DNA of 64,000 nucleotides, from assembly GCF_002165625.1 (NCBI RefSeq), contig NZ_NGNS01000009.1, positions 1 to 64,000 on the forward strand, in the 5' to 3' direction. This document shows, piece by piece, positions 8,541 through 18,026 of this stretch (the stretch's first letter is position 1; every line of letters begins with the position of its first letter). Made by a program: the position numbers and the translations under genes. Below the pieces are notes generated by a model. It was not told the origin of the DNA and made no database searches. It worked only from the letters and a program-made list of their open reading frames with translations. The stretch comes from Neiella marina (GTDB taxonomy: Bacteria > Pseudomonadota > Gammaproteobacteria > Enterobacterales > Neiellaceae).

Positions 8541-9473
8541 ATGGCCATTGACCCGACGAATGAGACGACAGTGACAGAGCCTGACGAACAACAAAGCATC
8601 ACCCCCAGCCAAGAAAGTGAAGCTGAGCTTTTGGCTCGCTGGGATCTGCCGGATGTTACCGTAGAAGAAGAAGTCGTCAGCAATGCCATGAACGTTAGCT
8701 TTTCGCGGACTAAAGCTGACCAACAAAATGAGCAGCTGGTCGAAGAAGCGCCAGTACTGACAGCCGAAGCGTTAGAAGAAATCCGTGCTGCGGCCCGAGA
8801 AGAGGGATTCGCCGAAGGGAAACAAGAAGGCTTTATCAAGGGCCATCAGCAAGGAACTGAATCTGGTCATGCCGAAGGTCTGAGCCAAGGTCTCGAAGAA
8901 GGCAGGCAGCAAGGATTAGCGCAGGGCCAAGCAGAAATAGAAGAACGCCTGCAGCACTTTGATGCCCTGATGCGGGGCCTTTATCAACCACAGCAACAAC
9001 TTGATCTGCAAGTAGAGCGAGAGCTTGTGCAGCTGGTCACGGCAGTGGCGCAAGCGGTCACTCGCCATGAGCTGAACACCAATCCTCAACTGATCCTCAA
9101 CACCCTCAAACAAGGCGCAGAACTGTTGCCATTCCAGCAACAGCGAGTGAGGGTGCAGCTCCACCCTGCTGACATGGAAGTGGTTCAAAATAGTTATTCC
9201 GACGAACAAATTCAACAACGCGGTTGGCTGTTGGAGCCTGAAGCTGGATTAAATCGCGGTGATGTTCGAATGATGACCGATCAATCAGATGTGTCTATCG
9301 ACATGGAACAGCGGCTGGCAAAGGTCAGCGATGTATTCCTCGCTCAGTTGCAGCAGTTAGAGCAACCGCAACAGTCAATGCCAAGCAATAGCGAGGCCGA
9401 CGCTCAAGTGGCAACAACTGATTTGAATCAACCGCCAGAGAATTCTGAAAATGGCTCTGAATCAACGTCTTAG
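8541..9473 (+). CDS. fliH: Flagellar assembly protein FliH (export ATPase regulator)
   Basis: Encodes 310 residues. The most striking part is a run of 11 glycines at exact four-residue spacing from Gly89 to Gly129, the GxxxG repeat known for FliH. The C-terminal half ([27 protein letters not shown]) matches FliH/YscL stalk proteins. FliH holds FliI at the C-ring. The N-terminal 80 residues are acidic and low in complexity. No clear ribosome site precedes the ATG. It overlaps fliI by 23 bases. Confidence 0.88.
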   Translation: MAIDPTNETTVTEPDEQQSITPSQESEAELLARWDLPDVTVEEEVVSNAMNVSFSRTKADQQNEQLVEEAPVLTAEALEEIRAAAREEGFAEGKQEGFIKGHQQGTESGHAEGLSQGLEEGRQQGLAQGQAEIEERLQHFDALMRGLYQPQQQLDLQVERELVQLVTAVAQAVTRHELNTNPQLILNTLKQGAELLPFQQQRVRVQLHPADMEVVQNSYSDEQIQQRGWLLEPEAGLNRGDVRMMTDQSDVSIDMEQRLAKVSDVFLAQLQQLEQPQQSMPSNSEADAQVATTDLNQPPENSENGSESTS

Positions 9474-10794
9474 TGCTTACCATCAGGGCGTTCAACCACA
9501 GCCTCCAATCATGTCGGGGCGACTGACTCGCGTTGTTGGATTGACGTTTGAAGCAGTTGGTTGTCGAGCTGCGGTAGGGGATGCCTGTGCCGTTGAAGTC
9601 GCTGGCGGCAGTATCACTGCTGAAGTCATTGGTTTTGATGGCGGTACCTTGTATCTGATGCCTTCTGATGATGCTCAGGGCGTGGTTCCTGGTGCTCGGG
9701 TCACTCCGCTCGGCCAAGTCGATGGCATTCCGTTGAGTATGTCGTTGCTCGGTCGGGTGATTGATGGCGCCGGTAAGCCGCTGGACGGCCTGGGGGCGAT
9801 TTACAGCCAGCATCATGCTTCGGGCAAAGCAAAAGCGTTCAACCCGTTGTTACGCAAGCCTGTGGCGCAGCCGCTTGATGTTGGTGTTCGTGCCATTAAT
9901 GCCATGAATACCGTTGGTCAGGGCCAGCGGATGGGACTATTTGCTGGCTCCGGCGTCGGCAAAAGTGTGCTGATGGGAATGATGACCCGAGGTACCGCTG
10001 CCGATGTTGTCGTGGTCGGGCTGGTTGGTGAGCGGGGCCGCGAGGTCAAAGAATTCATTGATGAGATCCTAGGGCCCGAAGGTCGTCAACGGGCGGTGGT
10101 AGTCGCGGCTCCTGCCGACACCTCTTCACTAATGCGACTCAAAGGCTGTGAAACGGCGTTAACCATTGCGGAATATTTCCGCGACCAAGGGCTCAACGTA
10201 TTGCTTTTGGTTGATTCATTGACCCGTTATGCCCAAGCACAACGGGAAATTGCCTTAGCGGTTGGTGAGCCCCCGGCAACCAAAGGTTATCCGCCCTCGG
10301 TGTTTGCTAAGTTACCCCAATTGGTTGAACGTGCAGGTAATGGTGGTGAAGGGCAAGGCTCGATCACCGCGTTTTTTACCGTGCTAACCGAAGGTGATGA
10401 CTTACAAGATCCGATTGCCGATGCTGCTCGAGCGATCCTTGACGGCCATATTGTGTTGTCTCGTCACCTCGCTGATGCTGGTCACTACCCGGCCATTGAT
10501 ATCGAAGCATCCATCAGCCGAGTGATGCAGCAAGTCACGAGCAATGAGCATTTAATATGTGCTCGCATGGTTCGCCAAGTTTACTCCGCATACCAAAGCA
10601 ATCGTGACTTAATCAATATTGGCGCTTATAACAAAGGCTCCGATCCCAAAGTCGATGCCGCCATTGAATATCTGCCCATTATTGAACGCTTCTTGCAGCA
10701 GGAAATGGTTGAAGTCACCCCCTACGATGCCAGCTTGCAGAAACTTGCTGAGCTGGCGGCGACGATGACACAACGGCTTGGCGGCGTGGGCTAA
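9451..10794 (+). CDS. fliI: Flagellar type III export ATPase FliI
   Basis: Encodes 447 residues. A P-loop AGSGVGKS lies near residue 170, the Walker B strand is [17 protein letters not shown], and [20 protein letters not shown] is a signature of the family. It powers unfolding and release of export substrates at the gate. It starts within the end of fliH and shares one base with fliJ (TAATG), so translation of fliH-fliI-fliJ is likely coupled. Confidence 0.96.
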   Translation: MALNQRLSAYHQGVQPQPPIMSGRLTRVVGLTFEAVGCRAAVGDACAVEVAGGSITAEVIGFDGGTLYLMPSDDAQGVVPGARVTPLGQVDGIPLSMSLLGRVIDGAGKPLDGLGAIYSQHHASGKAKAFNPLLRKPVAQPLDVGVRAINAMNTVGQGQRMGLFAGSGVGKSVLMGMMTRGTAADVVVVGLVGERGREVKEFIDEILGPEGRQRAVVVAAPADTSSLMRLKGCETALTIAEYFRDQGLNVLLLVDSLTRYAQAQREIALAVGEPPATKGYPPSVFAKLPQLVERAGNGGEGQGSITAFFTVLTEGDDLQDPIADAARAILDGHIVLSRHLADAGHYPAIDIEASISRVMQQVTSNEHLICARMVRQVYSAYQSNRDLINIGAYNKGSDPKVDAAIEYLPIIERFLQQEMVEVTPYDASLQKLAELAATMTQRLGGVG

Positions 10795-11240
10795 TGGCGA
10801 ATATCAAACAATTAGAAATGATCGTCAAGCTTCGCGAAGAGGCTGAAACCAAAGCGGCGCAACTGATGGAGCAAGCCCATCAGGCGTTTGCCGATCAAGA
10901 ACAACAACTCAACACCTTGCGTCGTTACCGTAACGATTACTTGCAGAAACTCACCCAACAGGGGGGCGAAGGGTTATCGGGACAAAGCTTCACCCAATAT
11001 CAGCAGTTTGTCATGCGCTTAGATGAGGCCCTGGGTCGTGCAGAACAATCGACCAACATCGCCCGGCAGGTCTATCAGCAACGTCGTCAGGGCTGGCTCG
11101 ATGCTCGCGCTGAGAAACGCGCTATCGAGGTCTTGATCGAACGTGAGCAAGCACAACAAGTTGCCTTGCAAAACCGCCGAGAGCAACACCAACTAGATGA
11201 ATTTGCCAGCCGCAGTTTTATTCGTCGCAGTAGTCATTAA
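10794..11240 (+). CDS. fliJ: Flagellar export chaperone FliJ
   Basis: Encodes 148 residues, nearly all coiled coil, rich in Gln, Glu and Arg, with a conserved-type LRRYRNDYLQKL segment. FliJ sits in the FliI hexamer and helps coupling to proton-driven export. The start overlaps the fliI stop by one base. It is the last gene before a 140-base gap with a σ54 promoter. Confidence 0.85.
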   Translation: MANIKQLEMIVKLREEAETKAAQLMEQAHQAFADQEQQLNTLRRYRNDYLQKLTQQGGEGLSGQSFTQYQQFVMRLDEALGRAEQSTNIARQVYQQRRQGWLDARAEKRAIEVLIEREQAQQVALQNRREQHQLDEFASRSFIRRSSH

Positions 11241-11282
11241 CCTCCAGCAAGTCTAAGTCCCCTTCCGCTTATTATTCATCAA

Positions 11283-11299
11283 TTGGTACGAGTTTTGCT
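11283..11299 (+). promoter_or_regulatory. σ54 promoter of fliK
   Basis: TTGGTACGAGTTTTGCT is one of the best -24/-12 matches in the window, differing from TTGGCACG-N4-TTGCT by one base in the conserved parts. The start would be near 11311, leaving a leader of about 70 bases before fliK. Confidence 0.78.
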
Positions 11300-11380
11300 G
11301 CTGGTATCGGTGGCAACGTTTTATAGCCGTTAATACGGCAACAATTAGCGCTGCTGATGGGTTATCTTTGAGGAATACTT

Positions 11381-13696
11381 ATGTTGTATGTTGCGCCATC
11401 GAATGCTTCTTCTGACAATTCTGTATGGTCTTCGGTCGATTCGGAGTTGACCGGCGGAGAAGGGCTTTTTGCCAGTCTTTTTAGTCAGTTAGGAATTGAT
11501 GGGGAGGGGCCGGAAGAGCAACTAAATGCGTTGGCCAAAGTGCTTTCGAGTGACGCTCAAAACCAAACATATTCAGTTGAGCAATTGAAAACTGATATTG
11601 CCGATTTGTTTCATCAACAAGGCAAAGTCTTGCCACCTATCTCTGCTGAGCATTCAGAGTCGAAGCAGTTGTTAGGATTGCTGTCGCAATTTTTCCAAGA
11701 CAGCGATGGTAAAAATGTTGACCTTACTTCTGGAAATGAACTGGCCAATCAGCAAGCCAGTATCGGCGGTATCATCTTTGATGAGTTAGCCAACCCTGAA
11801 AGCCAATCTGCACAGCAACACTTGAGCCTAGAGCAGTTGCTGTTGCAACAACAACCAGAACAATCAACTAACGCTGAAAACCTTAATAGTGGCGGTTCTG
11901 AAGAGCTACTGGATGAAGGTGCTGCTTCGCCTATCGCTACTAACTTATTGCAGCTGTGGCGTCATCAGTGTGGCGTTGATGGTGGCAATGGCAATGCCCA
12001 GTTGAAGGACGCTGAATCCCCCGATGAAACTGATGGCGAGTTCAGTCATGATGATAAAGGCGATACGGGATCCACAGCCTTCGATATGGGGTGGCGCCAA
12101 TCCTTAATCCGCAGCCAAGGCGAACCGGCAGTCGATAGTGCTAACAACGGTGAAGCGAATGCTTCGAAAATTGACCAGCAATTATTAAGCGGTGACTCAG
12201 AAGAGCAACAGGCGCTCGAGCCGGAATCCAGCAAAATTGCGCAAAAGAACAGTCAATCACTTCAAGCTGGCAACAATAATACCAGCGCTAGTATTGCTGC
12301 AGGAGCGCCCGTCACCGACCACGAGCTAGGACAAAAAGCCAGTCAAGTTGGTGGATTAGCCGAACAACAGACGCTGCAATCATCCGCAGCAAAATCTCTG
12401 GCGACTCAGTCGGTCGCCGCCGGTGGTTCTGAACAATTCATCCAAGTATCGGAGCTCACGGCATCGGAACTTGCGGCCAAATCTTCGCTGAAAGTTGAGT
12501 CTTCACAAATCGCACCAGAGGCTCAAAAAGTTGCTGCTGATGTCCATGCACAAACCTTGGCGACAACCAATTCGGCACAGCCTAAACGCACATTCGAATC
12601 GCAATCAGTTTTAGCTGCAGAAAGTCGAGTTTTGTTTGAGGCTGGGCATGGCAAAATCGCAGCACCTGTTGATGGCACTGAACAAGAGTTAACAGAGCTT
12701 GAGTTAACGGAGAACGAGATTGAAGCCACAATGGCCAAACGCACAACAGCTGACGGATTTGAAGTCAAGGGCCTGCCAACCCAACAATCAGCCGCGGTTA
12801 ATATTGCGATGGTCGATGGCAATGGTCAGCATAAGTCGGCAGAACAACAACTGATGGCGGCGGCCTTAACATCGCCGCGAGACGACAATCAAAAAACATC
12901 ATCATCTGCTGTCGTTACCCAAGTGGCTCAGCAGCAAGTGAGCCAACTTCAGAGCAATGACCGTAAGCAAGGGCAGGCCAAAGCCGCCCACCAAGTCGAA
13001 TTGAGCAGTCAAGTCAACAGTAACTCTGGTGATGTGTCAGATGAAATCAAACTGGAAACTAAGACAGATGAGCCGCAGTTGTCGCGTCTCGCAACCAGCT
13101 CCACCAATACAAGCATTCAGGGCAACTTACCTCATAGCTTTGACGGTTTTACGCCAACGCAATTCAATCAATCGCTATCTTCACAGCTATCGGCCAATCA
13201 ATCAGTGTCAGCTAGCCAAGAGCCATTAAGTCACGCCCAGCAGTTGGCTCAAGTTCAAGAAAAAATGCAATTGTTGCAGGACAAGTTAGCCCCCGTGTTG
13301 GGGCAACGCTTGATGATGATGATGGATAAGCAGATGCAGCAAGCAGAGATCCAACTCGATCCACCTGAGTTGGGCAGCCTGATGGTGCGAGTGCAGGTCC
13401 AGAACGACCAAGCGCAGGTGAGTTTTGTCGCCCAATCGGCACAAGCTCGAGATGCAATTGAACAGGCCATACCAAGGCTACGAGAAATGATGCAGCAACA
13501 ACAGCTGGAGCTGACTCAAGCCAACGTTTCTCATCAGCGCCAACACGGAGGCCAGGGAGGTCAGAGTGGCCAAGAACAGCAATCTGGGCAGCGCCAGCAA
13601 CAAGATGCAAACGGTGTTGATGGTCAGATAGTAGCCGAAAACAAAGAAACTCAGCATGTAATTCTCAAAGCAGGCATGGTGGACTTCTACGCCTGA
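11381..13696 (+). CDS. fliK: Flagellar hook-length control protein FliK
   Basis: Encodes 771 residues. The first ~600 are low-complexity Gln, Ser, Ala and Glu-rich, which suits a molecular ruler. The C-terminal domain is recognisable by LDPPELGSLMVRVQVQ and FVAQSAQARDAIEQAIPRL, which contacts FlhB for the substrate switch. At 771 residues it is at the long end of the family, and ruler length often follows hook length. Start supported by GAGGA upstream. It has its own σ54 promoter. Confidence 0.86.
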   Translation: MLYVAPSNASSDNSVWSSVDSELTGGEGLFASLFSQLGIDGEGPEEQLNALAKVLSSDAQNQTYSVEQLKTDIADLFHQQGKVLPPISAEHSESKQLLGLLSQFFQDSDGKNVDLTSGNELANQQASIGGIIFDELANPESQSAQQHLSLEQLLLQQQPEQSTNAENLNSGGSEELLDEGAASPIATNLLQLWRHQCGVDGGNGNAQLKDAESPDETDGEFSHDDKGDTGSTAFDMGWRQSLIRSQGEPAVDSANNGEANASKIDQQLLSGDSEEQQALEPESSKIAQKNSQSLQAGNNNTSASIAAGAPVTDHELGQKASQVGGLAEQQTLQSSAAKSLATQSVAAGGSEQFIQVSELTASELAAKSSLKVESSQIAPEAQKVAADVHAQTLATTNSAQPKRTFESQSVLAAESRVLFEAGHGKIAAPVDGTEQELTELELTENEIEATMAKRTTADGFEVKGLPTQQSAAVNIAMVDGNGQHKSAEQQLMAAALTSPRDDNQKTSSSAVVTQVAQQQVSQLQSNDRKQGQAKAAHQVELSSQVNSNSGDVSDEIKLETKTDEPQLSRLATSSTNTSIQGNLPHSFDGFTPTQFNQSLSSQLSANQSVSASQEPLSHAQQLAQVQEKMQLLQDKLAPVLGQRLMMMMDKQMQQAEIQLDPPELGSLMVRVQVQNDQAQVSFVAQSAQARDAIEQAIPRLREMMQQQQLELTQANVSHQRQHGGQGGQSGQEQQSGQRQQQDANGVDGQIVAENKETQHVILKAGMVDFYA

Positions 13697-13754
13697 TGAA
13701 CGCTGTGTTAATCTAGCGCCAAATTGGCACCGATAAAAACAATCAGGATTGGAT

Positions 13755-14261
13755 ATGGCTGAAGAAGTTGAATTGGAAGTAAAGCCCGGGAAGAGCAAGT
13801 TACTGATCATTGTCGCACTTGTGGTTGTTGTATTGGTTGGCGGTGGCTTGGCGGCCTGGTTTTTGCTAGGTAGTTCTTCAAGTGACGTAGATCCGGCAGC
13901 GGCCGAAGACGTCGCACCAAAAGCAACACCAGCACAAATTGGTGATGCGCTTTATGTCGCTATGCCGCGAGCGCTTGATTTTATGATTCAAGGAGCTCAT
14001 CGGCCAAGAACGGTTCAGATCAAGGTGCAATTGTTAGTGCGTGGTCAAGATGCCGAGCAATTAGCTCGTAAGCACGTTCCCTTGGTTGAAGCGACGTTAC
14101 ACAAAACGTTTAGCGCCACAACTGAAGAAGAGTTGGTGTCGTTGGCAGGTAAAGAGAGACTTCGCGAGCAGGCTCTAAGTGATGTTCGTGAGACCTTTCT
14201 TCGAGTGGAAGGGCAAAATGTGGTTGAACAGGTGTTGTTTACCGGTTTTGTCATTGAGTAG
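13755..14261 (+). CDS. fliL: Flagellar basal body-associated protein FliL
   Basis: Encodes 168 residues: a short acidic cytoplasmic tail, one membrane helix near 18-40, and a periplasmic SPFH-like domain. FliL rings surround stator units and aid torque. The ATG at 13755 is chosen because AGGA lies six bases upstream; a TTG at 13749 is also in frame. It starts a tight fliL-fliM-fliN block. A TTGGCAC stands 25 bases upstream but lacks a -12 partner. Confidence 0.88.
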   Translation: MAEEVELEVKPGKSKLLIIVALVVVVLVGGGLAAWFLLGSSSSDVDPAAAEDVAPKATPAQIGDALYVAMPRALDFMIQGAHRPRTVQIKVQLLVRGQDAEQLARKHVPLVEATLHKTFSATTEEELVSLAGKERLREQALSDVRETFLRVEGQNVVEQVLFTGFVIE

Positions 14262-14270
14262 GGCAAACAT

Positions 14271-15341
14271 GTGACCGATCTATTATCCCAAGACGAAATT
14301 GATGCGCTATTACACGGCGCCGATGAAGTCGAAGAAGAAGAGATAGAAGAAGGTGGCGCCGAAGGCGTCATGGAATACGACTTTTCGTCTCAAGATCGGA
14401 TTGTCCGGGGTCGTATGCCGACCCTCGAAATTGTCAACGAGCGTTTCGCTCGCCACATGCGCATTAGTTTGTTCAACCTGATGCGGCGTTCTGCTGAAGT
14501 GTCGATCAACGGCGTTCAGATGATTAAGTTTGGTGAGTACGTCCATACCCTGTTCGTGCCAACTTCTCTCAACATGGTTCGCTTCCGGCCACTCAAAGGC
14601 ACCGCACTGGTGACTATGGAAGCCAGACTGGTGTTCGTTCTGGTGGACAACTTCTTTGGTGGTGATGGTCGCTATCACGCCAAGATTGAAGGTCGGGAGT
14701 TTACCCCAACTGAACGTCGAATCATTCAAATGCTGCTCAAGCTGGTCTTTGTCGACTATAAGGAAGCGTGGGCGCCGGTGATGGACTGTGAGTTCGAATA
14801 CCTCGATAGTGAGGTGAACCCAGCCATGGCAAATATCGTTAGTCCCACCGAAGTCGTGGTGGTGTCATCATTCCATATTGATTTGGATGGTGGCGGCGGC
14901 GATTTCCACATCGCCATGCCGTACTCGATGTTAGAGCCGATTCGTGAACTACTTGATGCGGGTGTCCAAAGTGACAAGGAAGATACGGATTTGCGCTGGG
15001 CCATGGCACTACGCGATGAAATTATGGATGTTCCGGTCGACGTCAAAGCCAAATTATTGGATACCGAAGTGTCGTTGCGCGACATTATGAATTATAAACC
15101 CGGCGATATTATCCCGGTTGAAATGCCCGAAGCGGCAACTGTATTTGTTGAGGACTTACCGTCCTTCCGAGCAACAGTTGGGCGTAGTAATGACCAAATG
15201 GCTCTGAAAATAAAAGAGAAAATCAAACGGCCGACTGGGGTTAAGAGTGAACTCGCATTGGTTACCCGTGGTGGTGTTCGCATTGATGGTCAGGCTGATA
15301 TTGAACGTCTGGAACAAACCCTGGACGAGGAGGACATATGA
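14271..15341 (+). CDS. fliM: Flagellar motor switch protein FliM
   Basis: Encodes 356 residues with a GTG start. The first residues hold LSQDEIDALLHG, the peptide that binds phosphorylated CheY and reverses the motor. The middle CheC-like domain shows QDRIVRGRMPTLEIVNERFARH and the C-terminal SpoA domain binds FliN. It overlaps fliN by four bases (ATGA). Its N-terminal peptide closely resembles three repeats in the CheA of this window. Confidence 0.95.
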   Translation: MTDLLSQDEIDALLHGADEVEEEEIEEGGAEGVMEYDFSSQDRIVRGRMPTLEIVNERFARHMRISLFNLMRRSAEVSINGVQMIKFGEYVHTLFVPTSLNMVRFRPLKGTALVTMEARLVFVLVDNFFGGDGRYHAKIEGREFTPTERRIIQMLLKLVFVDYKEAWAPVMDCEFEYLDSEVNPAMANIVSPTEVVVVSSFHIDLDGGGGDFHIAMPYSMLEPIRELLDAGVQSDKEDTDLRWAMALRDEIMDVPVDVKAKLLDTEVSLRDIMNYKPGDIIPVEMPEAATVFVEDLPSFRATVGRSNDQMALKIKEKIKRPTGVKSELALVTRGGVRIDGQADIERLEQTLDEEDI

Positions 15342-15760
15342 GCGATGAGAATGACAAGGTCGATGATCAACAGGTCGCCGACGAATGGGCTGAAGCCCTA
15401 GCACAGCAAACCTCCGATGGTTTTGGTAATGAAGCCCTTGAAGCACAACCAGCGGAGTTGCAGGAGTTTGATCAAGAGTCTGAAATAACACCGGAGGAAA
15501 AACGCCGGTTAGAAAGTATTTTGGACATACCGGTTACCATTTCGATGGAAGTGGGGCGCAGCAAAATCAATATCCGCAACTTGCTGCAACTAAACCAAGG
15601 CTCGGTGGTGGAATTGGATCGAGTGGCTGGTGAACCGCTCGACGTTTTGGTCAATGGTACGCTGATTGCTCATGGTGAAGTTGTTGTGGTAAACGACAAA
15701 TTCGGTATTCGTTTGACTGATGTTATCAGTCAGACCGAACGTATTAAGAAATTGCGCTAA
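15338..15760 (+). CDS. fliN: Flagellar motor switch protein FliN
   Basis: Encodes 140 residues. The C-terminal SpoA domain (ILDIPVTISMEVGRSKINIRNLLQLNQGS split by my quotation, and RLTDVISQTERIKKLR) is standard; the N-terminal 55 residues are acidic. FliN with FliM builds the lower C-ring. GAGGAGG just before the ATG is a strong ribosome site. A strong terminator begins six bases after the stop. Confidence 0.94.
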   Translation: MSDENDKVDDQQVADEWAEALAQQTSDGFGNEALEAQPAELQEFDQESEITPEEKRRLESILDIPVTISMEVGRSKINIRNLLQLNQGSVVELDRVAGEPLDVLVNGTLIAHGEVVVVNDKFGIRLTDVISQTERIKKLR

Positions 15761-15765
15761 GCGCG

Positions 15766-15799
15766 ACCGCACCTTTTGAGGTGCGGTTTTTTGTTTTTG
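15766..15799 (+). terminator. Intrinsic terminator between fliN and fliO
   Basis: ACCGCACC at 15766-15773 pairs with GGTGCGGT at 15780-15787 over a six-base loop, followed by TTTTTT-G-TTTTT. It is a textbook terminator, yet fliO begins only about 13 bases later and no promoter fits in between. It probably lowers fliOPQR expression relative to fliMN rather than ending the operon. Confidence 0.85.
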
Positions 15800-15811
15800 A
15801 GATCTGCTGAC

Positions 15812-16150
15812 GTGACTGCATCAAATTCGATGGAACAAATGCTGGCAATGTTTGTATCATTGCTGGTGGTGCTAGCTGTTGCGATTGGCTTGGCATGGTT
15901 ATGGAAACGACTGATGCCAAGTAGCTTATTGGGGCCATCCGGTATGGACGTGGTAGCAAGTCGCCATGTTGGTACCAAAGAGCGTTTGCTGCTGGTTAAA
16001 GTAGGTGAGCGCTATTTGCTGCTTGGTGTCACCGCTCATGCAATCAATACCTTAGCTGAATTTAGTGCTGAACAGTTACCCGATGCATTGCAACAGATTC
16101 AACAACCATCTACTCCACCAAATTGGCTATCATGGCGAAGCAAACAATAA
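15812..16150 (+). CDS. fliO: Flagellar export apparatus protein FliO
   Basis: Encodes about 112 residues. One membrane helix ([20 protein letters not shown]) is followed by a small cytoplasmic domain with [20 protein letters not shown] and YLLLGVT, which is typical of FliO/FliZ. FliO helps assemble the FliP ring of the export gate. GTG at 15812 is preferred with GAGAT eight bases upstream; ATG at 15830 is possible. A TTG at 15776 lies inside the terminator hairpin and is rejected. Overlaps fliP by 19 bases. Confidence 0.85.
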   Translation: MTASNSMEQMLAMFVSLLVVLAVAIGLAWLWKRLMPSSLLGPSGMDVVASRHVGTKERLLLVKVGERYLLLGVTAHAINTLAEFSAEQLPDALQQIQQPSTPPNWLSWRSKQ

Positions 16151-16950
16151 CTCAACTCATCGCTTTGGCACTGACGACATTGATTATGTTGACATCGGTC
16201 GCCTTTGCACAAGAACCCGTTTCGGCTCAAGTTGTTGATAGCGCAGCAAATGCTGCATCAACGTCCACCCCTCCAGGGCTTACGGCATTTAACGTGACGA
16301 CCAATCCAGATGGCTCTCAGAGTTACTCTGTGACCTTGCAAATTCTGGCAATTATGACGGCGCTGAGCTTTATTCCAGCGATACTCATGTTGATGACGTC
16401 ATTTACTCGTGTTGTCGTGGTGCTATCCATTTTGCGTCAAGCCACGGGTTTGCAACAAACGCCTTCTAACCAGATTATTATCGGTCTGGCTCTGTTCATG
16501 ACGCTGTTCATTATGCGACCCGTCTTCGAACAAGTTTATTCACAGGCGGTTGAACCATACATGAACGAGCAGCTAAAGTTTCAAGATGCCGTTGCTGTCG
16601 GACGCATACCGATGGAAGAATTCATGCTGGCACAAACGCGTTCGACCGATTTAGAAGCTTTCATGGAAATTGCCGGTGTCGATGCGGTGCAACCGGGAGA
16701 GCGGGTGCCACTCACAGTGCTAGTGCCTGCTTTTGTCACTAGCGAATTGAAAACGGCTTTTCAAATTGGCTTTATGTTGTTTATTCCGTTTTTGATTATC
16801 GACTTAGTGGTTGCCAGTGTTTTGATGGCAATGGGTATGATGATGCTGTCACCCATGATTGTGTCGTTGCCGTTCAAGCTGATGTTGTTTGTTCTAGTGG
16901 ATGGCTGGAATTTGGTGATGGGCACACTCGCGACTAGCTTTGGTATGTAG
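16132..16950 (+). CDS. fliP: Flagellar type III export gate protein FliP
   Basis: Encodes 272 residues with an N-terminal signal peptide (cleavage likely after AFA near residue 26), then membrane segments. Family signatures are [37 protein letters not shown] and [17 protein letters not shown]. FliP5-FliQ4-FliR1 form the export pore. The ATG at 16132 is used because the upstream TTG gives only three further residues. Confidence 0.95.
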   Translation: MAKQTITQLIALALTTLIMLTSVAFAQEPVSAQVVDSAANAASTSTPPGLTAFNVTTNPDGSQSYSVTLQILAIMTALSFIPAILMLMTSFTRVVVVLSILRQATGLQQTPSNQIIIGLALFMTLFIMRPVFEQVYSQAVEPYMNEQLKFQDAVAVGRIPMEEFMLAQTRSTDLEAFMEIAGVDAVQPGERVPLTVLVPAFVTSELKTAFQIGFMLFIPFLIIDLVVASVLMAMGMMMLSPMIVSLPFKLMLFVLVDGWNLVMGTLATSFGM

Positions 16951-16967
16951 CGCAAAGGAGAAACACG

Positions 16968-17237
16968 ATGACACCTGAGGTATTTGTCGACATTTTTCGC
17001 GAAGCGCTAAAACTGATTGTATTTATGGTGTCGGTGATCGTTTTACCTAGTTTGTTTATTGGCTTGATAGTCGCGGTATTTCAGGCTGCCACCTCAATCA
17101 ACGAACAAACCTTGAGCTTTCTGCCACGCTTGATTGTTACCCTCGTTGCACTGATGATGAGTGCTCATTGGCTCACTGCGTCAATCATGGATTTCACCTA
17201 TCGATTGGCTGATATGATTCCTCAGGTCATTGGTTGA
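16968..17237 (+). CDS. fliQ: Flagellar export gate protein FliQ
   Basis: Encodes 89 residues with two membrane helices. The loop PSLFIGLIVAVFQAATSINE with EQTLSFLPRLI is the standard FliQ signature. AAAGGAG lies upstream of the ATG. Its TGA shares a base with the fliR ATG. Confidence 0.94.
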   Translation: MTPEVFVDIFREALKLIVFMVSVIVLPSLFIGLIVAVFQAATSINEQTLSFLPRLIVTLVALMMSAHWLTASIMDFTYRLADMIPQVIG

Positions 17238-18016
17238 TGGATTGGCCGCTGGATGTTGTTTTATCCTTTTTAGCCAGTTTGCTTTGGCCGCTAGCTCGAA
17301 TTAGCGCCATGTTTGCGTCGATGACGCTGCTCTCCTCGCAGAATATCTCTATGCGCATCCGTATGGCATTAGCTGTTGCTTTGGCTGTGGCTATTCAACC
17401 CATGTTGCCGCCGATGCCTGACATCGAATTGTTTTCCATCGCCGGTTTTTTGGTCACGGCACAGGAAATGATCATTGGTTTTGCGGTTGGTTTGGCATCG
17501 CAATTACTGATTGCCAGCTTTGTATTAGCAGGTCAAATCGTTGGTATGCAAACCAGCCTGGGTTTTGCCAACATCGTTGACCCCATGAATGGTCAGCAAG
17601 TACCGGCGGTTGGCCAGTTCTTCTTGTTACTCGCTAGTTTAGTGTTCTTGGCATTCGATGGTCACATTGCATTGCTATTGGCGATATCAAAGAGCTTTCA
17701 CTCGCTGCCAGTTGGGCTACACAGCCTTGCCGAAGTCAATTTCTTTGAAATGGTGGCTTGGGCAGGGTGGATGTACACTGCCGCGCTAAGTATGGCGCTA
17801 TCGTCGGTGGTGGCGCTGTTGTTAATCAACTTTTCATTTGGAGTAATGACCAGAGCAGCTCCACAGCTGAATATCTTTTCGATTGGCTTTCCTATCACCA
17901 TGCTGTCCGGCTTGTTGATTCTGTGGTTAACCATCGGCAACTTCGCTACTCATTTTGAACGACAATGGCATCGTCACCTCGACTTGGTGTGCGATTTGCT
18001 GTTGCTGAATTGTTGA
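17237..18016 (+). CDS. fliR: Flagellar export gate protein FliR
   Basis: Encodes 259 residues with about six membrane helices. MQTSLGFANIVDPMNGQQVP split from FFLLLASLVFLAFDGH and SMALSSVVALLLINFSFGV identify the family. It caps the FliP ring in the export pore. The start at 17237 overlaps the fliQ stop as TGATG. Eleven bases separate it from flhB. Confidence 0.94.
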   Translation: MDWPLDVVLSFLASLLWPLARISAMFASMTLLSSQNISMRIRMALAVALAVAIQPMLPPMPDIELFSIAGFLVTAQEMIIGFAVGLASQLLIASFVLAGQIVGMQTSLGFANIVDPMNGQQVPAVGQFFLLLASLVFLAFDGHIALLLAISKSFHSLPVGLHSLAEVNFFEMVAWAGWMYTAALSMALSSVVALLLINFSFGVMTRAAPQLNIFSIGFPITMLSGLLILWLTIGNFATHFERQWHRHLDLVCDLLLLNC

Positions 18017-18026
18017 CGGAGGCGCT

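Noticed and set aside
13212-13610. 132-codon - strand frame opposite fliK
   Set aside because: The + strand codes for the conserved FliK C-terminal domain here, so the antisense frame is a shadow.
13724-13740. TTGGCAC upstream of fliL as a σ54 promoter
   Set aside because: The -24 half is perfect but the -12 position reads AAAAAC with no GC at the right distance.
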